Shown: positions 46,273 to 55,923 of the stretch, in pieces
How the letters are laid out: each line of letters begins with the position of its first letter
How positions within the stretch are numbered: position 1 is the stretch's first letter
DNA from: Adiantum capillus-veneris
Lineage: Eukaryota > Streptophyta > Polypodiopsida > Polypodiales > Pteridaceae
NCBI GenBank assembly: GCA_014529385.2
Contig: CM043965.1
Location: 66,426,190-66,488,189 of the forward strand
Length of the DNA: 62,000 bases
Direction of reading: 5' to 3'
Made by a program: the position numbers and the translations under genes
Notes under the pieces: model-generated
What the model saw: the letters and a program-made list of their open reading frames with translations, nothing else
Told to the model about the DNA's origin: nothing
Database searches by the model: none

Positions 46273-47048
46273 GGCAGTCATGGTCTTAGATTTGGAATGA
46301 ATTTTTCTATGATTGATTTGTCATGTGATGTCCCGTGATGCCATGTGTAGTGATGTGACTGTTGTCTTTGTACAAGTGCTAGATGTGTCGTATCTAGTGC
46401 ATCGGTACTTAGAGTCAGTGTCTGCTGAAATGGTTTATGGCCTCTATCTATTTTGTAGACATAATCGAGGGCAATTACAATTCTTTCAAGAGGGGGGTAT
46501 GTCACAAATTGATGACGTGGCAGTTCTACCCGAACGCAGACTATATGGACAAACTGCTGACGTGGCAAACAAACTGTACGGACACTAACGTGGTAGGCAG
46601 GCTGTACGGATTCCAAAAATTGCGCTAGCAGGCTGACGTAGCAGAACGTACGGAATTCTGCTTTTTGCACTGATAGCCTGATGGAAATTGCACTGACTGT
46701 TTTTCTTGCAGTTTTTGGACCAAGATGCTTTTGGAACACTTTGCTTTGAGTTTATGGCTTTTGGGGCTCTGCTTTTAGCATCCCTTTGTAAGTTTATAAG
46801 GAGCCCAAGGGCCTCACTTCTCAAAGCATCTAGACGCAGAGTCTAAGAGCTAAGGACCCGCGGGAGTTGTACTTTGCTCAAAGATTAATACAAAAGGAAA
46901 TACCGAAAGAAGCGCCAGTCTTTGGGGCCAATCTCTCTTGGCACGGAACTGCGCCGGGCCGTGTCGACTCATAAATTGTGAAGTGGTTTAAGCGAATCTC
47001 TATTGTGTTGCGACAGAACCTAGACTTGGGGTGTCCAAGTTTGTTACA
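46273..47048 (+). mobile_element. Gyp-B 3' end: UTR, polypurine tract and LTR, plus orientation
   Basis: UTR 46,273-46,487 matches 38,437-38,640 in reverse; TTTCAAGAGGGGGGTA (to 46,500) is the polypurine tract; the LTR 46,501-47,048 runs TGTCACAAATTGATGACG to TTTGTTACA. It is an inverted relative of the LTR at 37,724-38,419. Confidence 0.78.
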
Positions 47049-47559
47049 GTGGGAGATGGAGCGAGAGGCTCCTCAGGCAGGTGGAGATACACGGGCACCG
47101 ACACCAGGTACTTCGTCCATGGCCGAGGTCAAGCCGAGCCTAGAGCTCGATAATGAGGAATGGGAGGATGTGCATGACATACAAGCGGCTACTAGTAATT
47201 GGGAGGCTTCTCAGGCTAGTGGCTCTTGAGTCTTGAGAGTCCATACTTAGGACTTCCATTATCCATACCTTTTTGTATTGCGGCTTGCCTCTTTTGTAGC
47301 ATCTTTATGGTATTTGTCACCTTTGGTATTTTAGTATTGTGGTTTGCCCCCCTTGTAGTTTCATTATAGTATATGTCACCTTTGGCTTTTTTGTAGCACC
47401 TTGGCGGACCTTGTTAGCCAAAATTAAGCGAAAAATATATTTTGCTCAATGTTATGGCTCAACTTTCAAGTATCATCTCTTAACTTCTACTCTTACAATT
47501 ATTTGAGAGCTCTAATTCGTAATTGATTATTGCATGTGTTATTGTGTATGCACATTGGC
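47049..47559 (+). other. Sequence after a Gyp-B LTR, with a short frame and a 59-bp repeat
   Basis: TGGGAGATGG at 47,050 is in the place of a primer site but does not match initiator tRNA-Met. A short frame MEREAPQAGGDTRAP with later acidic residues ends at 47,229; it might be a gag N-terminus, but this is weak. A two-copy repeat of about 59 bp (TTGCGGCTTGCC / TTGTGGTTTGCC) lies at 47,276-47,393. Confidence 0.4.
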
Positions 47560-48258
47560 CACGCCAAATTTAGAGTCATGAGGCCGTTGTCACCACTAGC
47601 TTCAGCCAAAGAGAGGCTTGTGAGTGGCAAAGAGGAGCAAGCGGTGCTCCCTATAAATGGTTTGTATCCTTGTGTTGGAGCTCCCTATCAGTGTTTGAAC
47701 CCGTGGGTCGGAGTTCAAGGCACTTGCATCTCGTAACGAACCAATCAGACATATCTAAAACACTATGGATGAGTGCACCGATCCATTGTTGTTGGTCGGA
47801 CTATGGACAGGATGTGTTTCAGAGTTCATTGTCTCAAGATGTTTTGGACGTGATGTGTTCATAGTTCACGAATGAGGATTCTTAGACGTAGTGTGGTCTA
47901 CAATTTAATTTTCTTAGACTCGCCACCACGTGTGCCATATTGATCTCCTCTATCAAGTCTTTAACACCATTATCTCTATCGAGCTTGCCTTTGCCTTTAT
48001 CCTTTTGTGAGTTCCTGCTTTTGCCTTTGGCTTTGCATTCCCAAGCCAAACAAAGTGTCTTCTCACATTTATAACAACGGCACTCGAACCTCGTGGGTAC
48101 TGAGACAGCTAATTGAGCACCGGTACTGTCATCCTTGTTAAGCTTGCCTTTGCCTTTGTCCACTAGCGAACTCATGCATTTGCTTTTGGCTTCACAAGCT
48201 CGAGCCAAACAAATTGACTGCTTCCTTGAAAACTTCACCCATGCATAGGCCACTCACT
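47560..48258. mobile_element. Rearranged Cop-B internal copy (two parts in opposite orientation)
   Basis: 47,560-47,905 matches 44,225-44,560 in the same orientation, while 47,908-48,258 matches 43,835-44,220 in reverse. In the other copy these parts are adjacent and co-directional, so here the ORF-bearing part is inverted. Confidence 0.75.
47882..48253 (-). CDS. Cop-B open frame, diverged second copy
   Basis: 123 codons on the minus strand. SICLARACEAKSKCMSSLVD then KGKGKLNKDD, and CYKCEKTLCLAWECKAKGK then KGKGKLDRDN form two clear halves of an internal repeat of about 55 residues. NGVKDLIEEINMAHVVA follows, after which the inversion joint changes the C-terminus. The protein is more regular here than in the copy at 43,834-44,226. 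The shared Cys, Lys and Asp pattern supports a real coding sequence; function is unknown. Confidence 0.55.
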   Translation of the reverse strand: MAYAWVKFSRKQSICLARACEAKSKCMSSLVDKGKGKLNKDDSTGAQLAVSVPTRFECRCYKCEKTLCLAWECKAKGKSRNSQKDKGKGKLDRDNGVKDLIEEINMAHVVASLRKLNCRPHYV

Positions 48259-48300
48259 GAGAACTGGTCAATCCACTTTTCCATAGCCGATAGTTGGTGT

Positions 48301-48325
48301 TGTGAGAGTGCGCATGTGCAGAAGC

Positions 48326-48359
<34 letters not shown>

Positions 48360-48638
48360 ACAACACCTGTGTGGGACCTACAGTAGAAAAAACGCTACTC
48401 TATCAGAGCGAGCCAGCATGGGATACAAATGCCAAATAATATCTATGAAATGGGTACCCCCTGGCCCCGTATATAGGAGTGCCCAAGGTGGGCGCCTAGC
48501 TCATGTGGACGGTCGGCCTCAAACTCGGGCAGCTGGACAAGGTACAACCTAGAATATGGGTGGCCAGTCTGGAGACACTAGCCATACAAGGAAGTGCCCT
48601 AGACCTGTGTGAAGCAGCAGAATGGTGTAAATCTAACA
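48301..48638 (-). repeat. LTR of an older, inverted Cop-A element
   Basis: In minus-strand sense it starts TGTTAGATTTACACC and ends GCACTCTCACA, with (TC)n (48,328-48,357) near the end and a TATA-like CCTATATACGGGG. The purine tract and internal 3' end follow to the right (48,639-48,741), where a second Cop-A is inserted. Confidence 0.82.
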
Positions 48639-48741
48639 CCCCCTCTCAGCACCTGATGGTGAACAAACCGGGTGAAGCCGAAGATGTGAGGCAAATAATG
48701 AAGATGTCTGTTGCGATGTCTATAATAGTCAGGGGTTTCCC
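48639..48741 (-). mobile_element. Internal 3' end of the older Cop-A copy (left part)
   Basis: The reverse complement matches about 53,170-53,276 of the inserted copy, including the tract GAGAGGGGG. It continues at 53,698 beyond the inserted element. Confidence 0.8.
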
Positions 48742-49158
48742 TGCTAGATGTACACCACTCTGCTGCTTCACAAGTCTAGGGCATACATGTACGGCTAGTA
48801 TGTCTCTGGGTTGGCCAGCCATAGCCTAGGTTGCTCCTAGTCCGCGGCCGCCCGAGTTTGGGGCCGGCCGCCCGCTTTTGTCCGGGTGCCCACATATATT
48901 TCCATATATCTTTTTTCTGTTGGGTCGTGGGGATTTTTATGAGGCCTTGCCCTCCCCTAGGGCACCTATTTATGGGGGCAGGGGGGTACCCACTTCCACA
49001 TCTCTCATCTCACAAAGATCACACATCTGGTGATAGTGTATTGAGTCTTTTGCTCATGGTAGTCATAAGGGGCTGATCGCCCCCTCTTCACCATATCTAG
49101 CGTTTGTGTCTATTGTCTCTCTCTCTCCTCTCTCACGCTTCCGCACATGCACACTTAT
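48742..49158 (+). repeat. Cop-A copy 2 left LTR
   Basis: It starts TGCTAGATGTACACCACTC and ends near the degenerate primer site TTATCAGAGC (49,156-49,165). A TATA-like CCTATTTATGGGGG lies near 48,964, and a TC-rich stretch near 49,113-49,138. Confidence 0.78.
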
Positions 49159-49176
49159 CAGAGCTTAGGTATCACA

Positions 49177-49254
49177 TGGTATCAGACGCCAGTTCACATG
49201 GTATCAATCGCCAGGGCACATGGTATTAGTCGCCAAGGCCCATGGTATCAGCAG
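49177..49254 (+). repeat. Four 22-bp repeats of a primer-site-like sequence
   Basis: TGGTATCAGACG (49,177), TGGTATCAATCG (49,199), TGGTATTAGTCG (49,221) and TGGTATCAGCAG (49,243) recur at exactly 22-bp steps, right after the degraded primer site. Each keeps the TGGTAT core complementary to the initiator tRNA-Met 3' end. Confidence 0.9.
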
Positions 49255-50198
49255 CTTCAGGCTTTGCCGTGTTCCAAGGCGCATTTCAGCATGAGGGTCC
49301 TCTTCCCAAGCGATCACAACAGCCAGCGTTTTCTGCAAAAACAGCCAGCGTTTTCTGCAAAAACAGCCAACGATCTCTGCAAGAGGGGGTGGCGCCAACA
49401 TTTGGAAAGCTTCCATCGCGAAGGAATGCTTTGCCACCTGCGTTTTTGCAAGAAACATCAGATCTGCTGATTTCCCTGCTAAGCGCTACCATTTCTGGAC
49501 ATCTTTGTCGCAGAAAACCCCCTCCAGATCCATTTGCGTTATTGACCTTCATCTGCGTTTTTGGGTTTTCAACCCATTTTCGGCGGTTTTATTGGTCACT
49601 TTGTGTCGTTGACACCTTCCACAAGTTGCTGGGCACCTAGGGTACCCATCAAGCCTTTGTTTTTCAGCAAACAAACGTTTTTGGTGCCAAAAAGTGCGGC
49701 AAAAGTGGGCTGCAAATTGACCTGCGATTTTGCAGCAAGAGGACAGCGCTCACCTTCTGGGCCCCGAATCTCGCCACCACCTACCCGGCTTGCTGGCGAG
49801 TATCCTCTCCGTCTTTCATCAGATTTCTGCCATTACCCCTTGCTGTTTTTTTCTCTGTTTTCAGCCCGCTTGGGGTTGTGCCAAGGATTCATCATCCTTC
49901 CTACACCCTCTGCACCGCTCCGGACACTACCGGGAGCGTACGAGCACGCTGAAAATCGCTGGACAGCAGCGTTTTCATCACCTCGCAGTTGCGTTTTTGG
50001 GTGGACAGCAGCCTCTTGGCTTGTGTTTTTCACAGAGGATGAAGTTACCTCCTACCAGGACACGTGGTCCGTGCGGTCTCTCAGTGACTGCTGAAGTACA
50101 CTGTATCTTCGACATTGGCTTGATCATCTACGAACCTTGGGAGATCCATTCATTCCAGCCTTTCCTCGGCGGTTGCACACTCCAGAGGGGGTGGTGAC

Positions 50199-50390
50199 TT
50201 GTGGTTTGTTTTGGACACACCTCTGCACTCATCAGAGGAGTTCACACGAGATATGGCCATGCTCATGGCATATGGGATTCCGACATTCCCAGAGAGGACA
50301 CCACCATCTTTGCTGGACAGACACTTACCACTTGACCTCGACACGTCAGATCACTTGCTTACACAAGAGCATCTACATGGACTTAGGGAG
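50199..50390 (+). CDS. Cop-A internal frame, part before the solo LTR (unknown protein)
   Basis: 64 open codons (VLDTPLHSSEEFTRDMAML, AYGIPTFPERTPPSLLDRH, TQEHLHGLRE) lead to the insertion point. No ATG could be fixed as the start. The frame continues in the same phase at 52,146 once the solo LTR and one target duplication are discounted. I do not recognise the family; by position it may be a gag-like protein or a captured host sequence. Confidence 0.45.
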
Positions 50391-52141
50391 ATTCAAGGTG
50401 CAGTGGAATGAATGTTAAACTTTGCTCAAGATGAGTGCTCCGAACTATGCTCAAGGTTCCTTTTTCTTATGGAAGGGAGAGCCTTCCGTTCTTAATGAGA
50501 GAGTGCAATGAACACAACAAAAGTGAATAGACACTATGCGTGAAGGTGTATGAGTCTGAGAGATAGAGAGAGAAGAGAATACGACACCAGAAACGTAAAA
50601 CCCTCCTCCGAAGGCCCCACTCTCGTTGGCGAGAGTGGTCTACTGTTGATTGCACAAACTGGTACAAAGTGGATGAATGAGAATTGATGCAAGTCTAGGG
50701 CTATGTCAATGTCGACGACGTGGATGACGAGACCGACTTGATGGCTGAAAATCTGCGTGCTTGCTCTGCTGTCCAAAATCGTCAGAAGGCTGAAATCTAT
50801 TGTCCCAAAAACGCTGGTTTTAGGCTGAAAATGGCTGTCCAAAACGCTGATTTAGAGCTGAATATGCAGGCTGAAAAACACTAGCATGCTGAATCTGTGG
50901 TGATGATGGTTGACTGCTGAAAACCCTAGGGTGCTGGCGATGAGGCTGATGTTGAAAACGCTAGGGTGCTGCTATTGCTGAAAACGCTAGGGTGCTGGGG
51001 GTCTTGCTTGGAGAAAAAACGCCACCAAGGGGGAAAGGTCCTGCTTGAGAGAGAGAGGGGAACCTGCTACCGTGAACGTGCTCAACGTACAATATGTCAC
51101 GCCTAGTAAAAGGGATCACATAAAGACGCTGACTAAAATACAGGAGACGATCACGAATGAAACACTCGAACAATGCATGCTGACTAATCATTCGAACACA
51201 TAGTACTTCCTGAGAGGGTTATGTGGACCTAGGCTCGAGAGCCAAGATCGGTTCTTCCTGATTGGTCGAATCTTCCTGTGGGGGTTCTTTGAACCTAGGC
51301 TCGAGAGCCAAGATCGGTTCTTTGTGAGTGATCGTCTCTGCAATGAGGTTAGCTTCACTAGAGAAAGTATCAACTAAACCATCATCCTTGTGAACAATCA
51401 CATCATCTTCATTCAAATCATCATGCTCGTAAGAAATCACACCTTAATCATGCAAATCATCATGCTTGTCATTGTTATCCAAATCATCATGCTTATCATT
51501 ATCATTCAAGTCATCATGCTCGTAATCATGCAAATCATGTGTTTCATGCTTTGGAAAAGAAGAGACTGAGAGAGTCTCCTTTTCCCGAATCCCTAGGGTG
51601 CTGGCGATGAGGCTGATGTTGAAAACGCTAGGGTGCTGGATCCGTGGCGATGATGCTATTGCTGAAAACGCTAGGGTGCTGGGGGTCTTGCTTGGAGGAA
51701 AAATGCCACCAAGGGGGAAAGTTCCTGCTTGAGAGAGAGAGAGGGGGAACCTACTGCCTTTGGCCTGTGTTCTCCTTGCTCTTCTGCCAAATAGTGCTAG
51801 CCTAGGTTTGCTTATATATTATCTTACCCAATTTGCCCTACTCAGTTCCCAACAAAAGTCACTTAATAAATAAGTGAAAAATGTCAAAAATAGGGAAAAT
51901 AGGTTAAATGCACTGGAAAATTCCCTGAAGGATTCTGATGGATTCTGATGGAAATGCTTATGATCATGCTGTGTGCAACTGGAGGATATGCATCTACTCT
52001 ACGTGACTGGTCATGCACAGTCTGCGAACAGACTCACAAAAGTGCCATATCACTTCCTATTCTAGACTGACTTGACTGACTGAACCCTGATCATGCTGTA
52101 GCTTGTCAACGGACACATAGGGTTGGATGTGTCACGTGACA
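50391..52141 (-). repeat. Solo LTR-S inserted in Cop-A copy 2, with extra insert
   Basis: On the minus strand it begins TGTCACGTGACACATCC and ends near CTGCACCTTGAAT. GGAG flanks both sides (50,387-50,390 and 52,142-52,145), and the Cop-A text at 6,390 shows the empty site. At 1,751 bp it is longer than the copy at 34,985-36,210: a segment near 50,918-51,058 recurs near 51,590-51,745, and about 530 bp of foreign-looking sequence lies between. Confidence 0.85.
51060..51590 (-). other. Insert inside LTR-S with acidic repeat coding
   Basis: The minus strand reads acidic repeats (YEHDDLNDND, KHDDLDNNDKHDD) and two copies of EEPILALEPR/KEPILALEPRFKEP, with one stop. The DNA has a two-copy repeat CCTAGGCTCGAGAGCCAAGA at about 51,228 and 51,295. 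It is absent from the other LTR-S copy. It looks like a fragment of some repetitive ORF; the family is unknown. Confidence 0.45.
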
Positions 52142-52145
52142 GGAG

Positions 52146-52358
52146 AGGATCTTGGATCTCTTCTTGGACAAGTTCATTGCTTGGATCTACAGACTGGAGT
52201 GTAACTTCAATGCTTTGGACTCTCTTGGAGAGTTTACCCGCGAGATGCGGGAGATCAAGCATCATTACGCACCTACATCCGGAGTCACCCGGAGCTTGGC
52301 TTGGATGGTAGTGCAGTTCCTCTTCTACATTCCTGATCATTTGGATTTCTACCTTTAA
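52146..52358 (+). CDS. Cop-A internal frame, part after the solo LTR
   Basis: Open codons read RILDLFLDKFIAWIYRLEC, then LDSLGEFTREM and RSLAWMVVQFLFYIPDHL to a stop at 52,356. The first Cop-A copy keeps the same frame at 6,392-6,664, with changes mostly giving similar residues. The frame matches the phase of the part before the insertion. Confidence 0.45.
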   Translation, partial: RILDLFLDKFIAWIYRLECNFNALDSLGEFTREMREIKHHYAPTSGVTRSLAWMVVQFLFYIPDHLDFYL

Positions 52359-52499
52359 AGTTACTTACACTCACTCTCGGTAACCTTACAGTAAACTTAT
52401 CTTCGGACCTGGACAATAGGCCACTCCCACCTCATTCACATTGAGAGCCACACCGAGATGCGGTTTGGTGGTGTTGTTGACGCAGATTCTATTTTGGTT

Positions 52500-52870
52500 G
52501 ACACTGGAGGATTGGAGGCAAGCAAGACGACGCACACATCTTAGCCTGGCCTTTCCTCTTCTCAGAGGATCTTCACAGCGCAGACTTCTCAATCTGGCTT
52601 CCCTTCTTCATACAAGATGATCACGGTGCAGACAGCTTGATCTGACCACACCTCTTCTCAGAGACCCTTCACAGTGCAAACTGCTTAGTCTGGCTTTCTC
52701 CTCATCTTGGATTACCCTACCTACTGACAGGACACCATTCGGTGGTGGTCCATGCGGTCTCTTGGCGACTGTTGCAGCTTTATGGTAGCTTCCACAGTGC
52801 AGACTGCTTGGTCTGACTTTCCTTGATTCGGAGAACTTTACAGCGCAGATTACTACATCTCGTCTTCCTG
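52500..52870 (+). repeat. Degenerate tandem repeats in Cop-A copy 2
   Basis: This is the same roughly 46-50-bp phrase as at 6,784-7,135 (for example CAGTGCAGACTGCTTGGTCT near 52,795), in drifted units. Confidence 0.6.
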
Positions 52871-53276
52871 GAGTTTTACACAACTTAGCCACCTAGCCAC
52901 ACTAGGTTACAGGTTCATGCATTGATAGGCTTCCAGTCATTCTCATGACGGTTCCTGGGCTTCTCCATTTTCTCCAGACGGTTTGACTACAGACACCACA
53001 GATCCTAGTGGGCAGGACACTTGCAAGTCTATTGGCACTTCTTTTACGACAAGGAGTTGTTTTCAGACTCAGTTTGGGACCTTCATGCAGTATCTTCACC
53101 CTGTATCGATGGAGTACAGCAACTTGCTACACTGCTCGTGACGGCACGTTACCATGGAGATCTCTCGGAGGTTGGGACACCCCAGACTGTTGCAGACATC
53201 ATAGTAAACATCTTCATCATTTGCCTCACATCTTCGGCTTCATACGGTTTGTTCAGCATCCGGTGTTGAGAGGGGG

Positions 53277-53697
53277 TGTAGATTTACACCACTCTGCTGC
53301 TTCCCAGGTCTAGGGCATACATGTAAGTCTAGTATGTCTCCAGGCTGGCCACCCATAGCCTAGGTTGCTCCTGGTCCGCCGGCCGCCCGAGTGTGGGGCT
53401 GGCCGTCCACTTTTGTCCGGGCACCCACATATATTTCCATATATCTTTTTTCTGTTGGGTCATGGGGATTTTTATCAAGCCTTGCCCTACCTACCCTTGA
53501 ACACCTATTTATGGGGCCACGGGGTACCCACTTCCACATCTCTCATCTCACAAAGATCACACCTCTGGTGATAGTGTATTGGGTCTTTTGATCATGGTAG
53601 TCATGGGGGGTTGATCACCCCCTCTTCACCATATCTAGCGTTTGTGTCTACTGTCTCTCTCTCTCCTCTCTCACGCTTCCGCACACGCGCACTCACA
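53277..53697 (+). repeat. Cop-A copy 2 right LTR
   Basis: TGTAGATTTACACCACTC to GCACTCACA, 421 bp, preceded by the purine tract GTTGAGAGGGGG. A TATA-like CCTATTTATGGGGCC lies near 53,504 and a TC-rich stretch near 53,653-53,672. Confidence 0.85.
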
Positions 53698-53985
53698 GTC
53701 CCAACCTTCGAGAAATATCCATAGTAAAGTGCCGTCACGAGCAGTGTAGCAAACTGCTATACTCCGCCGATACAGGGTGAAGATACTGCATGAAGGTCCC
53801 GAACTGAGTGTGAAAACAACTCCTTGTCTCGTAAAAAAAAGTGCCAATAGACCTACAAGTGTCCTACCCAATAGGATCTGTGGTGTCTGTAGTCAAACCG
53901 CATAGAGAAAATGGGAAGCCCAGGAACCTTCATGAGAATGATTGGAAGCCTGTCAATGCATGAACCTACAACCCAAGGTGACCAA
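53698..53985 (-). mobile_element. Older Cop-A copy, internal part continued
   Basis: The reverse complement matches about 52,900-53,170 of the inserted copy (for example CTGTATCGATGGAGTACAGC there). Similarity ends near 53,985, where the older copy is truncated. Confidence 0.8.
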
Positions 53986-55109
53986 GATCCCCTCCATACA
54001 TAGGGACCGACTTCTCCACATGTCACCCACAACCCATAAATATGGAAATATGAAAGGTCACTCCATCCAAAATAGAATATACCTTCATAAGTTCAGAATA
54101 GTCTAAACTCACAGATTATAAGAGGGAATAAAGCACTCATAAAACTATAAAAGCAAGGGACACAAGAGAAGGGGAAAAAAAAAATCACAAAAAATATCCC
54201 TAAATCACTTTATTTGCTATGAAACAAAACTAGATAAAACAGAACATTATTAACGTAAAAATGTTTTTAGAAAAGGGACACGCAAAATAAGTTGATGCAC
54301 CTTACTTGGCTAGAACTTAAAACAAGTACTCAACTTTAAATGAAGAAGGAAAAGACATCTTAAAACCTTAATCCTAGAAATCAAACTACACAACAACTTC
54401 TAAAGGAACAAATTCTTAAGTCCTAACGTAAGCTAAATACGAATTCGAAAATTGAATACTACTACAAACCTACGAAGAAGAGGCTGCAAATAACCAAAGA
54501 AGTACAAAGATCCAAGCTTGACAATATGTGAACTCAACTTCGTTGCTTGTCCAAACAGAAAGAATAAGATTATCACATTTATCATGCATAGCTTGGACAA
54601 CAGCTATGACATCCCTACTCATGTCGTCAGTCACCAAGAGTAGGTGCAGGTTTGTATAGAGCTCATTCATGCTTTGAACGTACTCTACAAAAACCAACGA
54701 GCTGACCTTCCGAAGGTGATGGGCATACTCAACCATCAAAAATAGAACACTAACTGCTCGAGACCAAAACGTGTCACACTCGAAAAATTATGGGACATGC
54801 CCAAGACCTCCTCAATAGAGACTAGCCTCTCAAGACCTCCTCAAGAGAGACTAGTCTCCAAGGCCTAGCCCAACCACAAAGAAGCCCTCACTCAGAGAGA
54901 CTAGCCTGTAAGGCCTAAGTGAACCGCAAAGAAGCCCTCCGGACATAGATTAGAGAGATGACCAACCAAAGCTCTGACAACCATGATCAAACCTAGCATT
55001 TAATGATTACAAGAAATCAATACAATAAAAGTAGTTGATATGACATACTCACCATTAACGGGAAGTGCAAGTTGTGGACGCCTCCCACTAAAATCATCAA
55101 TGCCAAATA

Positions 55110-55112
<3 letters not shown>
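53986..55112. other. AT-rich stretch, no secure gene
   Basis: An open minus-strand frame of 89 codons (54,470-54,739) has no recognisable features. Short repeats (GAGAGACTAGCCT and CAAAGAAGCCCTC, each at least twice) lie in 54,806-54,950. A possible second exon of the gene starting at 55,277 (donor GTGAGT near 55,050, minus strand) falls at its right edge. Confidence 0.4.

Positions 55113-55186
<74 letters not shown>
55113..55186. repeat. Compound (TC)n(AC)n microsatellite
   Basis: TC units to about 55,155 pass directly into AC units to about 55,186, inside the presumed first intron of the minus-strand gene. Confidence 0.93.
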
Positions 55187-55188
<2 letters not shown>

Positions 55189-55198
55189 GTCAGCCTAC

Positions 55199-55277
55199 CT
55201 GCGCGCTCCTTGGCTTGCGATCTGCGAAGGGCATGCTCCTGCATCATGGAAGTCAGAGCAGCTTCAATCCCCGCCAT
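55199..55277 (-). CDS. Possible first coding exon of an unknown gene
   Basis: The ATG at 55,277 opens MAGIEAALTSMMQEHALRRS then QAKERA, and the codons end at a GTAGGC donor after GCGCAG. The composition and the donor suggest a real plant first exon. A candidate next exon (FGIDDFSGRRPQLALPVN, about 55,050-55,110) follows the microsatellite and ends at GTGAGT. No further exon could be chained and I do not recognise the protein. Confidence 0.35.
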
Positions 55278-55432
55278 CTGGAAGAGCAGACACGACACGC
55301 AGCGATCGATCACGGCATCCTTAGGAATTTTTTTATGGATGTGTAGTTGTAAATCAAAAATAGTTTGTTTAAAATATATTATAATATTGTACCGTAGAGT
55401 TGTAAAATATTGTACCGTAGAGGAATGCAAAA

Positions 55433-55712
55433 GTTAATTTGGACTACTAACCTGGTCATGAGTAGGTGTATGCTCCTTGTGTGTAAGGTAGAGAACGTTG
55501 TTCTGTCAAGCTACAAGAAAACCATGTAAATAATTAAACTTTTTGTCATGGAATGAGGAAATAACACATACTATAGTTAATTTGGACTACTAACCTCGTC
55601 ATGAGTAGATGTATGCTCCTTGTTTGTAAGGTAGAAAACTTTGTTTTGTCAAGCTATAAGAAAACTATGTGAATAGTTAAACTTTTTGTCATGGAATGAG
55701 GAAATAACACAT
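55433..55712. repeat. Two-copy tandem repeat, period about 142 bp
   Basis: TAATTTGGACTACTAACCTG near 55,434 recurs near 55,577, and the copies run in parallel to the shared AATGAGGAAATAACACAT. Confidence 0.88.
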
Positions 55713-55923
55713 CCTATTGACCATATATGGTGCACGTCATACAAAAGTGCCCTGCGGCATTTTGTCTCCCCAAAAATTATAAGAAACAAAAGTCGTGTCT
55801 TGCCTCGTAGTCTAGTTGTGAAGTCTAAGCAACACAAAGACATGGAGATCTAGATGCAGATGACAGACCTTTATGATTTGTTGACACGTAGCTTTTTTTG
55901 TCAATTTGTAGATGCTCCCGTTG

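Larger units (their letters stand above)
48742..53697 (+). mobile_element. Cop-A copy 2, inserted in the older copy and split by LTR-S
   Basis: LTRs lie at 48,742-49,158 (right edge approximate) and 53,277-53,697. The flanking 5-mers TTCCC (48,737-48,741) and GTCCC (53,698-53,702) are a target duplication with one mismatch. Internal order is a leader with four primer-site-like repeats, a coding-looking frame, degenerate repeats, and a purine tract. A solo LTR-S interrupts the frame at 50,391-52,141. No pol is present. Confidence 0.85.

Noticed and set aside
49160-49260. CRISPR-like array because of the exact 22-bp periodicity
   Set aside because: The units contain the primer-site core without separate spacers, and the setting is a plant LTR element leader.
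54470-54739. 89-codon minus-strand frame as a further exon of the gene at 55,277
   Set aside because: No convincing acceptor or similarity links it to the candidate exons, and the phase could not be verified.
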